Shown: positions 27,737-35,703 of the stretch, piece after piece
Numbering within the stretch: position 1 is the stretch's first letter
Layout: each line of letters begins with the position of its first letter
Translations under genes and position numbers: made by a program
The notes under the pieces: model-generated
What the model was told of the DNA's origin: nothing
Databases searched by the model: none
What the model saw: only the letters and a program-made list of their open reading frames with translations
DNA from: an uncultured Spirochaetota bacterium
GTDB taxonomy: Bacteria > Spirochaetota > UBA4802 > UBA5550
NCBI GenBank assembly: GCA_937872225.1
Contig: CALMRZ010000024.1
Location: forward strand, 1 to 64,000
DNA: 64,000 nucleotides
Reading direction: 5' to 3'

Positions 27737-28816
27737 ATGGAAAAGAAACAGTGGCTGATAACAACGGCGCTCATCGCGCTCATACTGCCCGCCATCATCA
27801 TGGGTTTCAACTATTACATGGATCCTCTCTGGTGCTTCAATATCTCGCATAAATACAACCAGGTCCAGGCCGAGATCAACGAGCGTAAGCAGAAAACCAA
27901 CTACATCACGTTCCGCGATTTCAATTACCGTGGCCTGCTGATCGGGTCGAGCCGGAGCGCATTCATCTCGCAGTATTCATTCAAGGGTCTTTCTGTGTAC
28001 AATTACTCGGTGAACGGCTTCAGGATGGACGAGCTCTTCCCCTTTACCGAGTACGCCAAAAAACGGAACGGCAGGGACTTCGAGTATATTTTCCTGGGCC
28101 TGGACTTCGAGAACGCCGCCAGGTACGCCATTGACGAGGCAACGCTCGCAGTAACAAAGCAAAACTTCGATGAAACAAATTCCCTCCTGTACCGGGTGAA
28201 GACCCTGCTCAGCATCGACACGGCCCGGTATTCATGGCAGAACCTGAAGAACTACCGGAAGGGATTCTGGCGCTACTATGACCGCAACAACGTTGAGCAC
28301 ATAAAAAAGCATACCAGGGAGGAGCAGCTCGGCATCTTCACCATGCACATGACCGAATATGCCGACAAGAAGAAATCGCGGTACCTCAATTTCACGTACA
28401 ACGAGAATTACAAAGCAGACCTTGAGAAGTTCAAAATGGAAAATCCCCGGAGCAGGATAGTCGTCTTCCTGACGCCAGCGTCCCTTCCGCTGCTGGAAAT
28501 GATCGTTGCGTACGGTCTTCTTGACGATTATTTCCGTTGGATTGGCGATGTGGTCGACGTGTTCGGCCAGGTTTATCTGTTCATGTACCCGAACAGGATC
28601 AGCGAAGACTACCTGGATAATTTCTTCGACCCGAGCCACGCCAATCCCGAGGTCGGGATCATGATTGTGGATGCCATTTACAACAAGCCGATAACCGGAG
28701 ATACCGATTTCGGCATGCTGATAACCAGGTCAAACCTCAAGGAAAAACTGCAGCTTCTTGAACGGCTGATGAAAAACGCACGCGACCCGTGCTTTGAACC
28801 ACTTATAAAAAAGTAA
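27737..28816 (+). CDS. SGNH-like O-acyltransferase partner of MBOAT (DltD/AlgX-like)
   Basis: About 359 residues. A single N-terminal membrane anchor (WLITTALIALILPAIIMGFNYYM) is followed by a periplasmic domain with the block I Ser in LLIGSSRSAFIS and a C-terminal Asp-His pair in FFDPSHANPEVG, the SGNH hydrolase triad. It likely receives the acyl group from the MBOAT protein 16 bases upstream and transfers it to a glycan. I start at the ATG at 27737; a GTG at 27725 is also in frame. It has a long helical insertion (residues ~130-230). Confidence 0.85.
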   Translation: MEKKQWLITTALIALILPAIIMGFNYYMDPLWCFNISHKYNQVQAEINERKQKTNYITFRDFNYRGLLIGSSRSAFISQYSFKGLSVYNYSVNGFRMDELFPFTEYAKKRNGRDFEYIFLGLDFENAARYAIDEATLAVTKQNFDETNSLLYRVKTLLSIDTARYSWQNLKNYRKGFWRYYDRNNVEHIKKHTREEQLGIFTMHMTEYADKKKSRYLNFTYNENYKADLEKFKMENPRSRIVVFLTPASLPLLEMIVAYGLLDDYFRWIGDVVDVFGQVYLFMYPNRISEDYLDNFFDPSHANPEVGIMIVDAIYNKPITGDTDFGMLITRSNLKEKLQLLERLMKNARDPCFEPLIKK

Positions 28817-28879
28817 TCCCGGCACCAACCGGAATCATCGGCTATCCCCCTGCACGCTCGCAGATGGACGACGAACGAG

Positions 28880-29269
28880 CTATTCGGCTGAAGAGGGAAA
28901 TCCGTCTTTTTCCCGCGCAGCATCGAGGTATTTTTCCAGGAACTTGCGCGTTGCCCAGCGAAGAAAGATGTAGGTGTACCGGGCGCCGGCAAGGTACATC
29001 CCCGCCAGGAACACCAGGTGCGAGGTCCCGTATATCGCCGGACCTCCCAGGATGACGATAAGGGGCTCCTTGAAATAAATGGAGAGGGCCCCGAAGAGGG
29101 CCACCGCGGGCCAGCCGATGACGTAACTGAAGGCCATGAGAAAAATGCCGAAGAGGATCCTCGCCGAAGGCTTTTCCCTGAAGGGGCTTAAGTCGGCTTT
29201 TTCCTCCAGGGCCTTCCGGGCAAATTCAGTACGGGCCGCCCCCCGGGCAATGATGGCTAATATGTTCAT
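28880..29269 (-). CDS. Small membrane protein of unknown function
   Basis: 129 residues with three hydrophobic segments (ARILFGIFLMAFSYVIGW, AVALFGALSIYFKEPLIVILGG, LVFLAGMYLAGARYTYIFL) and charged ends. The middle turn YFKEPLIVILGGPAIYGTSHLVFLAGMYLAG is distinctive, but I cannot name the family. It is divergent from the ammonia-lyase gene and convergent with the SGNH gene. Confidence 0.7.
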   Translation of the reverse strand: MNILAIIARGAARTEFARKALEEKADLSPFREKPSARILFGIFLMAFSYVIGWPAVALFGALSIYFKEPLIVILGGPAIYGTSHLVFLAGMYLAGARYTYIFLRWATRKFLEKYLDAAREKDGFPSSAE

Positions 29270-29438
29270 CCGGTTATCTCCACAGCGTGGGATACGCGGC
29301 AGTCGCAGCGCAACGCACCGTACTCATAGTCCCCATGGCGCCGATAAAGGCAACAAAAAAACCTTGACAAAAACCGGAGAGACTTACAAAGGATTAAGTC
29401 TGTTTTTTATACGTCATTTCCAATCCGGACATCTTTCC

Positions 29439-30989
29439 ATGAACAGCGATACGGGCGAAATCATCATTGAAGGGCGAAGGCTAACCCTGGGCGAAATACT
29501 AGACGTGGCCCGGGGAAGGCGCGGCGTGGCAATCAGTTCCGACCCAGGTTTTGCCGCGAAGATAAAGCGGTCGCAGGACGTGCTCATGGCAGCCCTTGAA
29601 AAGGGGGCCCCCGTCTACGGCGTCAACACCGGGTATGGAAAGTCATGCGGGAAGCGCATGGCCATGGAAGTGTCGACCAGGAACGGCTCCAACCTCATCA
29701 GGTTTCACGGCTGCGGCACCGGCGCGGCCGTCGGCATCCAGGAAGTGCGCGCGGCCATGCTGACGCGCATCCTCTGTTTTTCCCGGGGATACTCCGGTGC
29801 CTCGATGGAACTGATCCGGCACCTGGCCGAATTCCTCAACCGCGGGATCACTCCGGTCGTGCCCTGCGAGGGATCGGTGGGCGCGTCGGGCGACCTGACC
29901 CCGCTGTCGTACATCGCGGCGGCCCTCATGGGCGAGGGCGAGGTCTTTTACCGCGACAGCCGAGTGCCGGCCGCCGAGGCCCTGCGGCTGGAAGGACTCG
30001 CCCCCTACACCTTCGCGCCCAAGGAACCCCTGGCCATGATGAACGGCACCTCGATCATGACGGGGATCGCTGCCCTGGCCATAGACCGCATGCGCAGGAT
30101 TCTGGATGCGTCGATATGCGCCACGGCCCTCTCCATCCATGCCCTCATGGGCAACGCCCATCATTACGACCCGGTCATTGCCAGGGCAAAGCCACATCCC
30201 GGCCAGGATCATGTTGCGCGGAAAATATCCGAGCTGCTGCAATCCAATGAAGACCACGAGAAGCTGGCGGCCACAACGCTGGAATCCCTCCAGGACCCCT
30301 ATTCCCTCCGCTGCTCGCCGCAGATACTGGGCGTGGCCTACGATGCCCTGGAATGGATCACCCGGTGGGTTGAGATAGAAGCCAACAGCGCCAACGACAA
30401 TCCCCTCTTCGATCCCGACGCCGGGACCGTGCTCATGGGAGGTAATTTTTACGGCGGGCACATCGTCTTTGCCATGGATTCGCTGAAAGCCGCCGTCGCT
30501 TCCGCCGCCGACATGTCCGACCGCCAGGTCGCCCTCATGGTCGACCCCCACGTGAACCGGGGCCTTCCCGCCGACCTGGTGCGGGCGCCCGGCGACGACG
30601 CCATGTACAACCACGGATTCAAGGCCATGTCGATAGCCTCTTCGGCGCTCACCGCGGAGGCCCTGAAGGCCACCATGCCGGCCTCATCCTTCTCCCGCTC
30701 GACGGAATCGCACAACCAGGACAAGGTAAGCATGGGAACCATCGGCGCCCGGGACGCGGCCCGCATATGCGAGCTCACGGAACGGGTCACCGCCATCCAC
30801 CTGCTGGCTGCCGCCCAGGCCTGCGAGATCCGCGGGAACATCGGGACCCGGCCGCGGCTGGCCGCGATACTGGAGAAGATCCGCTCCATGGCCGGCCCGG
30901 TAATAACGGACCGCCCCATGGACAGGGACATAGCCGCTGTCGCCAGGGCGATATCTGACGGCGGCCTCTTCAACCTGGACACGCCATAA
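29439..30989 (+). CDS. Aromatic amino acid ammonia-lyase (HAL/PAL/TAL family)
   Basis: 516 residues. The MIO cofactor triad is A149-S150-G151 in VGASGDLTPLSY. Catalytic Tyr60 (VYGVNTGYG) and the Asn of MMNGTSIMTG are present. The family removes ammonia from His, Phe or Tyr to give urocanate, cinnamate or coumarate. Selectivity residues are mixed: F89-H90 in NLIRFHGCG combines a PAL-like Phe with a HAL-like His. The C-terminal motif is ESHNQDKVSMG, closer to PAL/TAL (HNQD) than to HutH (NQEDHVSM). No other hut genes are nearby. I therefore do not call it hutH. Lipid-linked GT2 and LpxL-like genes follow within 5 kb. Confidence 0.93.
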   Translation: MNSDTGEIIIEGRRLTLGEILDVARGRRGVAISSDPGFAAKIKRSQDVLMAALEKGAPVYGVNTGYGKSCGKRMAMEVSTRNGSNLIRFHGCGTGAAVGIQEVRAAMLTRILCFSRGYSGASMELIRHLAEFLNRGITPVVPCEGSVGASGDLTPLSYIAAALMGEGEVFYRDSRVPAAEALRLEGLAPYTFAPKEPLAMMNGTSIMTGIAALAIDRMRRILDASICATALSIHALMGNAHHYDPVIARAKPHPGQDHVARKISELLQSNEDHEKLAATTLESLQDPYSLRCSPQILGVAYDALEWITRWVEIEANSANDNPLFDPDAGTVLMGGNFYGGHIVFAMDSLKAAVASAADMSDRQVALMVDPHVNRGLPADLVRAPGDDAMYNHGFKAMSIASSALTAEALKATMPASSFSRSTESHNQDKVSMGTIGARDAARICELTERVTAIHLLAAAQACEIRGNIGTRPRLAAILEKIRSMAGPVITDRPMDRDIAAVARAISDGGLFNLDTP

Positions 30990-31053
30990 TATTTTTGCAT
31001 ACACCGGCCCTGCACCCTTGCGCCAAAATCTTCATCGTCAGGAACGTAAAACA

Positions 31054-31989
31054 ATGGACTTCACCATACATTCAATCGGAACGGTCATTAACGGCAGACA
31101 TGACGTTTCAGACGATTTCTGGGGGGGCATAGTCTCTGAAATAAGGCTGGATCCCTCGTTCAGCGAGGACGCCCTTGCTGGAATAGAAGCGTTTTCCCAC
31201 CTTGAGATCATTTTCGTTTTTCATGAAGCGGTCAACGGGCGTCCCCTGACCGGATCGGGCCGTCCCCGGGAAAATACCCGGTGGCCCGAAACCGGCATCT
31301 TCGCCCAGAGGAAAAAAACCAGGCCCAACTTCATCGGCACCGCCATGGCAGCACTTGTTAAAAAAGAAGGAACCAGCATCTTCGTAAGAGACCTCGACGC
31401 CATCAACGGAACACCGGTCATGGATATCAAGCCGGTCATGAAGGGGTTCCTGCCCCGCGGGCCGGTGACACAGCCGGCCTGGGCCGACGAGATTATGGAG
31501 GACTACTGGAAAGACCGGGGCCCGGGCAAGACGGTCCCCATCATCCTGGAGGACCTCCTGCGGGCCGTTGACGATCATTGCGATTTCGCCCATTATTACC
31601 TGGACCGTGAAACCGGGGAGATCATATTCCAGTCCGAACGCGAATTGGATGACCTCGCCGCAGACGACGATAAAGATCCCGGGTTCAATCCGGAATACCT
31701 GGGCGAACGATTTATCCCGATTGAGCCGATGGAGTCCCGCCGCGGCCATGGAATTATCCGGAAGTTCATCGGCACCCTTCCCGGCGGAAGCGCCGCCGGA
31801 GAACTCATCCGGGCCCTGTCAATGCGGAAATCCTTCGCGCAGTTCAAAGACGCCCTGCATAACCACGCGGACCTTGAGGAGAAATGGAGGGCAGACTGTC
31901 GAGATGAAATAAAAAGAGTGGCCGAAGAATGGCTCCGCTATTATGGAATTGATTTTGAATTCATATCGCTTAAGGACCCGATGAAATGA
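31054..31989 (+). CDS. TrmO-like domain fused to UPF0158 domain
   Basis: 311 residues from the ATG at 31054. Residues 1-~140 match the TrmO/TsaA (YaeB) beta-barrel: IHSIGTVINGRHDV, IEAFSHLEIIFVFH, IFAQRKKTRPNFIGTAMAAL, VRDLDAINGTPVMDIKPV. TrmO methylates t6A37 in tRNA using SAM, but the usual RPNPIGLS is RPNFIGTA here. Residues ~165-305 match UPF0158 (HYYLDRETGEIIFQSE, FIPIEPMESRRGHGIIRKFIGTL, FAQFKDALHNHADLEEKW), a family of unknown function. I know of no such fusion. It overlaps or touches the next gene (1 base apart). Confidence 0.82.
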   Translation: MDFTIHSIGTVINGRHDVSDDFWGGIVSEIRLDPSFSEDALAGIEAFSHLEIIFVFHEAVNGRPLTGSGRPRENTRWPETGIFAQRKKTRPNFIGTAMAALVKKEGTSIFVRDLDAINGTPVMDIKPVMKGFLPRGPVTQPAWADEIMEDYWKDRGPGKTVPIILEDLLRAVDDHCDFAHYYLDRETGEIIFQSERELDDLAADDDKDPGFNPEYLGERFIPIEPMESRRGHGIIRKFIGTLPGGSAAGELIRALSMRKSFAQFKDALHNHADLEEKWRADCRDEIKRVAEEWLRYYGIDFEFISLKDPMK

Positions 31990-31990
31990 C

Positions 31991-33715
31991 ATGAACGACC
32001 CGATCCAACAGGCCTTCATCACCGGAGCCGAGCGGGTGGCCGCCTGGGCCGACCTCCTCGACAGCATCAACGTCTTTCCCATAGCCGACGGCGACACCGG
32101 CAGGAACATGAAGATCAGCCTGGCGCCGCTGCGCGATCCCGGCCCTGACCCCGACGCCACCATCCACCGCCTCCTCATGAACGCCCGGGGCAATTCGGGC
32201 AACATAGCCGCCCGTTTCTTCTCGGGTTTTTTCAGGGCCGGGACCCCGGAGGGCATACCGGCGGCGGCGCGCCTCGGCAGGGACCGCGCATGGGAGGCGG
32301 TCCATGATCCGAAGCCCGGCACCATGCTCACGGTTTTTGACGCCCTGTCGGACGTGCTCGAGGAACAACGATCCGTCGCGGCATCGGAAGACTTCGCCAC
32401 CGCCGTCATTGACCGCCTTGAACAGGCGGTGCGATCCACCCCGGACCTGCTGCCGAAGCTGAAAGAAGCCGGCGTGGTCGATTCCGGCGCCCTGGGGATG
32501 TTTATTTTCTTCGAGGGATTTTTCAGGTCCCTCTCCGGCGACAGGGAAAACTTCCGTCCCATCATGGCTGCCTTCGGCAGCCTGCTCACCGTGGCCCCCT
32601 CTTTTGCCCCTGACCGGGAGGAGGGCTTCTGCGTGGATATCACCCTGGATGCCGGAAGCGGCGGCGACGGGGCGTTCCGGAAGCTGGCCGGCCTGGGGGA
32701 AAGCGTGGTGGTCATTCCCGAAGACCGGTACGTCAAGGTCCATCTCCATACCGGCGACAGGGCCGGGGTGAAGAAACAGGTTGAAGCCATGGGCTCCATA
32801 GTCCGGTGGACCGACGAGGACCTGGGAGAGCAGGTCAGGGGATTCGGCAGGACGGCGCAGGGAGGGGCGATCCACGTCATGACCGATGCCGCCGGGTCGG
32901 TGACCCGCGACGACGCCCGCCGCCTGGGCCTCACCCTCCTGGACAGCTACATCACCGTGGGAGACATTTCCGCTCCGGAAACCTGCGTGGACCCCGAAGC
33001 TGTGTACACCGCCATGCGCGGCGGCGCCAGGGCCGTGACATCGCAGGCTTCCGAATTCGAACGCCATGAGCTGTACCGCAGCGTCACCGACCTGCACCCC
33101 CGGGTCCTCTACCTCTGCGTGGGCTCGGCCTTCACCGGCAATTACGGCGTAGCCCTGGCCTGGAAAAAGAGGCACGATCCGGAAGACCGCCTGACCGTCA
33201 TCGACACCGGCGCGGCATCGGGAAGGCTCGGGATACTGGCCCTCGCCGTCGGCCGTTTTGCCGCCAAATCCGGCGACGCGGGGGCCGTGACGGATTTCGC
33301 CCGCAGGGCCATGGACCTCTGCCGGGAATACATATTCATCGACAATCTCAAGTACCTGGCCGCCGGAGGCCGGATTTCCAAAAGCAAGGCCTTCTTCGGC
33401 ACCATGCTGAACATGAAGCCGGTGGTGACGCCTACCGCCGGGGGGGTCATCACCGCGGGCAGACTGAGGAACTTTGACGAGCAGCTCGAATTCGCACTGC
33501 TGAAAATCAGGCAGGGCACTGTCCAGGGTTCCCGGCCATTTATCATGGTGCAGTACACCGACAACCGCGAAAAGATTGAAAACACGATTATGCCCGAGGT
33601 GACAAAACATTACCCTGCCGCCGAACTCATGCTCCAGCCGCTGTCCCTGACCACGGGGGTTCACACGGGGCCGGGCACCTGGTCCCTGGCCTTTTTACCG
33701 GAGATGGCCCCCTAA
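31991..33715 (+). CDS. FakA-FakB-type fusion (DhaL/DAK2 domain plus DegV domain)
   Basis: 574 residues. Residues ~1-185 are a DhaL/DAK2 nucleotide-binding domain with INVFPIADGDTGRNM (metal-binding Asps), ARGNSGNIAARFFSGF, KPGTMLTV and AGVVDSGALGM. A FakA-like middle domain follows (residues ~215-280). Residues ~295-570 are a DegV/FakB fatty-acid-binding domain (IHVMTDAAGSVTRDDARRLGLTLLDSYITVGD, SAFTGNYGVA, AAGGRISKSKAFFGTMLNMKPVV). In Firmicutes FakA and FakB are separate and make acyl-phosphate from fatty acid; here both steps sit on one chain. The stop codon lies inside a palindromic repeat. Confidence 0.92.
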   Translation: MNDPIQQAFITGAERVAAWADLLDSINVFPIADGDTGRNMKISLAPLRDPGPDPDATIHRLLMNARGNSGNIAARFFSGFFRAGTPEGIPAAARLGRDRAWEAVHDPKPGTMLTVFDALSDVLEEQRSVAASEDFATAVIDRLEQAVRSTPDLLPKLKEAGVVDSGALGMFIFFEGFFRSLSGDRENFRPIMAAFGSLLTVAPSFAPDREEGFCVDITLDAGSGGDGAFRKLAGLGESVVVIPEDRYVKVHLHTGDRAGVKKQVEAMGSIVRWTDEDLGEQVRGFGRTAQGGAIHVMTDAAGSVTRDDARRLGLTLLDSYITVGDISAPETCVDPEAVYTAMRGGARAVTSQASEFERHELYRSVTDLHPRVLYLCVGSAFTGNYGVALAWKKRHDPEDRLTVIDTGAASGRLGILALAVGRFAAKSGDAGAVTDFARRAMDLCREYIFIDNLKYLAAGGRISKSKAFFGTMLNMKPVVTPTAGGVITAGRLRNFDEQLEFALLKIRQGTVQGSRPFIMVQYTDNREKIENTIMPEVTKHYPAAELMLQPLSLTTGVHTGPGTWSLAFLPEMAP

Positions 33716-33750
33716 ATCCCCCGGTGGGGGACTCCGCCGGGGGATTCGGA
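33706..33750. repeat. Palindromic repeat overlapping a stop codon
   Basis: AATCCCCCGG (33715-33724) pairs perfectly with CCGGGGGATT (33737-33746). With the leading GGCCCCCTA it has the look of the common CCCCCTAAATCCCCC-type intergenic repeats. The TAA stop of the FakA-FakB fusion gene (33713-33715) is part of it. It may also act as a transcription barrier, but there is no T-tract. Confidence 0.6.
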
Positions 33751-33779
33751 TACATAGTTAAAACAAGGAAAAATCAAGA

Positions 33780-34523
33780 ATGAACAAAGGGAGATTTGCG
33801 GTCATCATACCGGTATACAACCATGAACAGCGCGTGGCGGACGTGGTCCGCAGCGCCCTGAAACTAGGGTTCCCAGTCTATGTCGTGGACGACGGCTCCA
33901 CCGACGGGACATATGATAAAATTAAAAGCATGGCGGTCGAAATCATCCGCCATGAAAAAAACAGGGGCAAGGGCGCGGCCTTGAAAAGCGGTTTCGCCGC
34001 CGCGGCGGAAAAGGCGGACTGGGCCATAACCATAGACGCCGACGGCCAGCATGACCCGGACAACGCCCTGAACCTCATACGGGCCATACCCGACAACGCC
34101 CTGGGGAAAAAACCACGGCCTATCGTAATCGGCATGCGGGAGAACATGGTGGGGGACGACGTGCCCTGGACCAGCCGTTTCGGAAGGAAATTTTCAAACT
34201 TCTGGGTATGGTCCTCGGGCGGCCCCCGGGTGATGGATTCACAGAGCGGCTTCCGCGTATACCCCCTGCCCCAGAGCGCGAAGATGAAGGTGAGGGCCAA
34301 CCGGTTCCAGTTCGAGGTGGAAATCCTGGCCAAGGCCGGGTGGAACAGGTTCCCCGTCATCGAGGCCCCGGTCAGCGTGAGCTACACGCCGGGCACGCCG
34401 CGCATATCCCACTTCAGGCCCTTCGTTGATTTCTGGAGGAATTCCGGGACTTTCATGCGTCTCATATTCCAGCGGATCCTGATCCCGCGGTTTATCAGGA
34501 GGAAAATCTGGTATAAAGAATAA
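33780..34523 (+). CDS. Family 2 glycosyltransferase
   Basis: 247 residues, GT-A fold. It has the nucleotide-binding start FAVIIPVYNHEQRV, VVDDGSTDGT, KNRGKGAALKSGF, the metal-binding DADGQHDP, and DSQSGFRVY. It lacks membrane segments, apart from a short basic, hydrophobic C-terminus. The size and motifs match dolichol-phosphate-mannose-synthase/ArnC-like and small lipid-linked GT2 enzymes. It is followed by an LpxL-like acyltransferase. That pairing, often fused, is seen in aryl polyene and flexirubin clusters. Confidence 0.93.
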   Translation: MNKGRFAVIIPVYNHEQRVADVVRSALKLGFPVYVVDDGSTDGTYDKIKSMAVEIIRHEKNRGKGAALKSGFAAAAEKADWAITIDADGQHDPDNALNLIRAIPDNALGKKPRPIVIGMRENMVGDDVPWTSRFGRKFSNFWVWSSGGPRVMDSQSGFRVYPLPQSAKMKVRANRFQFEVEILAKAGWNRFPVIEAPVSVSYTPGTPRISHFRPFVDFWRNSGTFMRLIFQRILIPRFIRRKIWYKE

Positions 34524-34527
34524 TGAC

Positions 34528-34628
34528 CTCATCCCCCTGCCCCCTTCTCCGGGGGAGATGGGGGTGTTGCAAAAAGGACTTTGTATTGAACACCCCTCTC
34601 CCTGCGGGAGTGGGGCCGGGGGTGTGGT
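34528..34628. repeat. 101-bp inverted-repeat element between GT2 and acyltransferase
   Basis: The left arm (34528-34567, CTCATCCCCCTGCCCCCTTC and on) and the right arm (34589-34628, read on the other strand as CCACACCCCCGGCCCCACTC and on) are imperfect inverted copies that both end in GGTGTT next to a short AT-rich centre. It is a GC-rich intergenic element of the small non-coding mobile type. It is unrelated in sequence to family A, although built the same way. Confidence 0.55.
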
Positions 34629-34655
34629 CAAATAAACCGGACACATTGCTTTATC

Positions 34656-35537
34656 ATGATACAACTCTTCTACAAATTCATCACCTTCTTCTCCCGCCTC
34701 CTCGGTCCCTGGTTCTTTATGGTCTTTTCCCGGTTTGTCTCCACCGGCTACTTCATCCTTTTCCCGAAGCGGGTCGCCATCGGCATGCGCTTCTACGGCG
34801 CCCTGTTTCCGGAGAGGGGCGGGCTCTACCATCTCTGGTGCACCTGGCGGCAGTTCCACAGCTTTACCGACGTCTTCCTTGACCGGTTCCTCCTCCAGTT
34901 AAAGGGAGATATGTCCTATACTTCCGAGGGGTGGGAGCTCATCGAAGAAGCGGTCAACAAAAAGACCGGCGGCATCATAGTCATGTCCCACATGGGGAAC
35001 TGGGACGTGGCGGCCCACCTTCTGCGGAAGAAGGGCCTGCGGCTCCTGCTGTACATGGGGTCCCGCGAGAAGGAACAGCTTGAAAAAATGCAGAAGGAGA
35101 ATCTCGCCGAACAGGGCCTGAAGATCGTGGCCGTCGAACAGGACGGAGGGTCCCCCTTTGACATCCTGGAGGGACTGAATTTCCTCAAGGAGGGGGGGCT
35201 CGTCACCCTCACCGGCGACCGGGCCTGGTCCGCGGCCCAGCGGACCGTCACCGTGGACTTCCTGGGGCACCGCGTGTCCCTGCCGGAAGCCCCCCACAGC
35301 ATTGCGCTCATCTCCGGCGTGCCCCTCTATATCTTCTTCGCCTTCCGCACCGGCAGGGGGACGTACCACATGTCCCTGTCGGGGCCCATTGCCGTGAGCG
35401 CCGCGTCCCGGGCCGATAGGCCCGGGGCGATCCGGGAATCGGCCCAGCGCTACGCGGACATCCTCGCGGCAAAGGCCCGGGAATATCCGCGGCAATGGTA
35501 CCACTTCGAAGAGTTCCTCGGACCGAAATGCGGCTGA
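34656..35537 (+). CDS. LpxL/HtrB-like acyltransferase
   Basis: 293 residues. Hallmarks of the lysophospholipid/lipid A acyltransferase family are the H-x4-D/E motif in VMSHMGNWDVAAHLL, the block DGGSPFDILEGLNFLKEGGLVTLTGDRAW, and LPEAPHSIALISGVPLYIFF. A hydrophobic N-terminus (FITFFSRLLGPWFFMVFSRFVSTGYFILF) anchors it to the inner membrane. Such enzymes use acyl-ACP to acylate lipid A precursors, ornithine lipids or polyene lipids. Proximity to a GT2 and an ammonia-lyase suggests a specialised lipid rather than standard lipid A. Confidence 0.92.
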   Translation: MIQLFYKFITFFSRLLGPWFFMVFSRFVSTGYFILFPKRVAIGMRFYGALFPERGGLYHLWCTWRQFHSFTDVFLDRFLLQLKGDMSYTSEGWELIEEAVNKKTGGIIVMSHMGNWDVAAHLLRKKGLRLLLYMGSREKEQLEKMQKENLAEQGLKIVAVEQDGGSPFDILEGLNFLKEGGLVTLTGDRAWSAAQRTVTVDFLGHRVSLPEAPHSIALISGVPLYIFFAFRTGRGTYHMSLSGPIAVSAASRADRPGAIRESAQRYADILAAKAREYPRQWYHFEEFLGPKCG

Positions 35538-35703
35538 CCAGGAGCCGTTCCCCTTCCGCGGGCCCCTCTTTTTTCGTCACGGTACTCCCTGACATTTTGA
35601 ATACCTGCGCCTGGAAATGAATTGACTTTAAGAAACAGATAGAGCAGGATTAATTAATTATAGAATTGTTTGATGCAGCTTGGTTTTTTATCGCAGGAAG
35701 ACC

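Noticed and set aside
29439-30989. Naming the ammonia-lyase hutH
   Set aside because: HutH-specific residues are only partly present and no hutU, hutI or hutG is in the window, so the substrate is left open.
31970-33664. A 564-codon open frame on the minus strand opposite the FakA-FakB gene
   Set aside because: It is a shadow of the GC-rich third positions of a clearly conserved gene, has biased composition (Gly, His, Val, Arg) and no domain.
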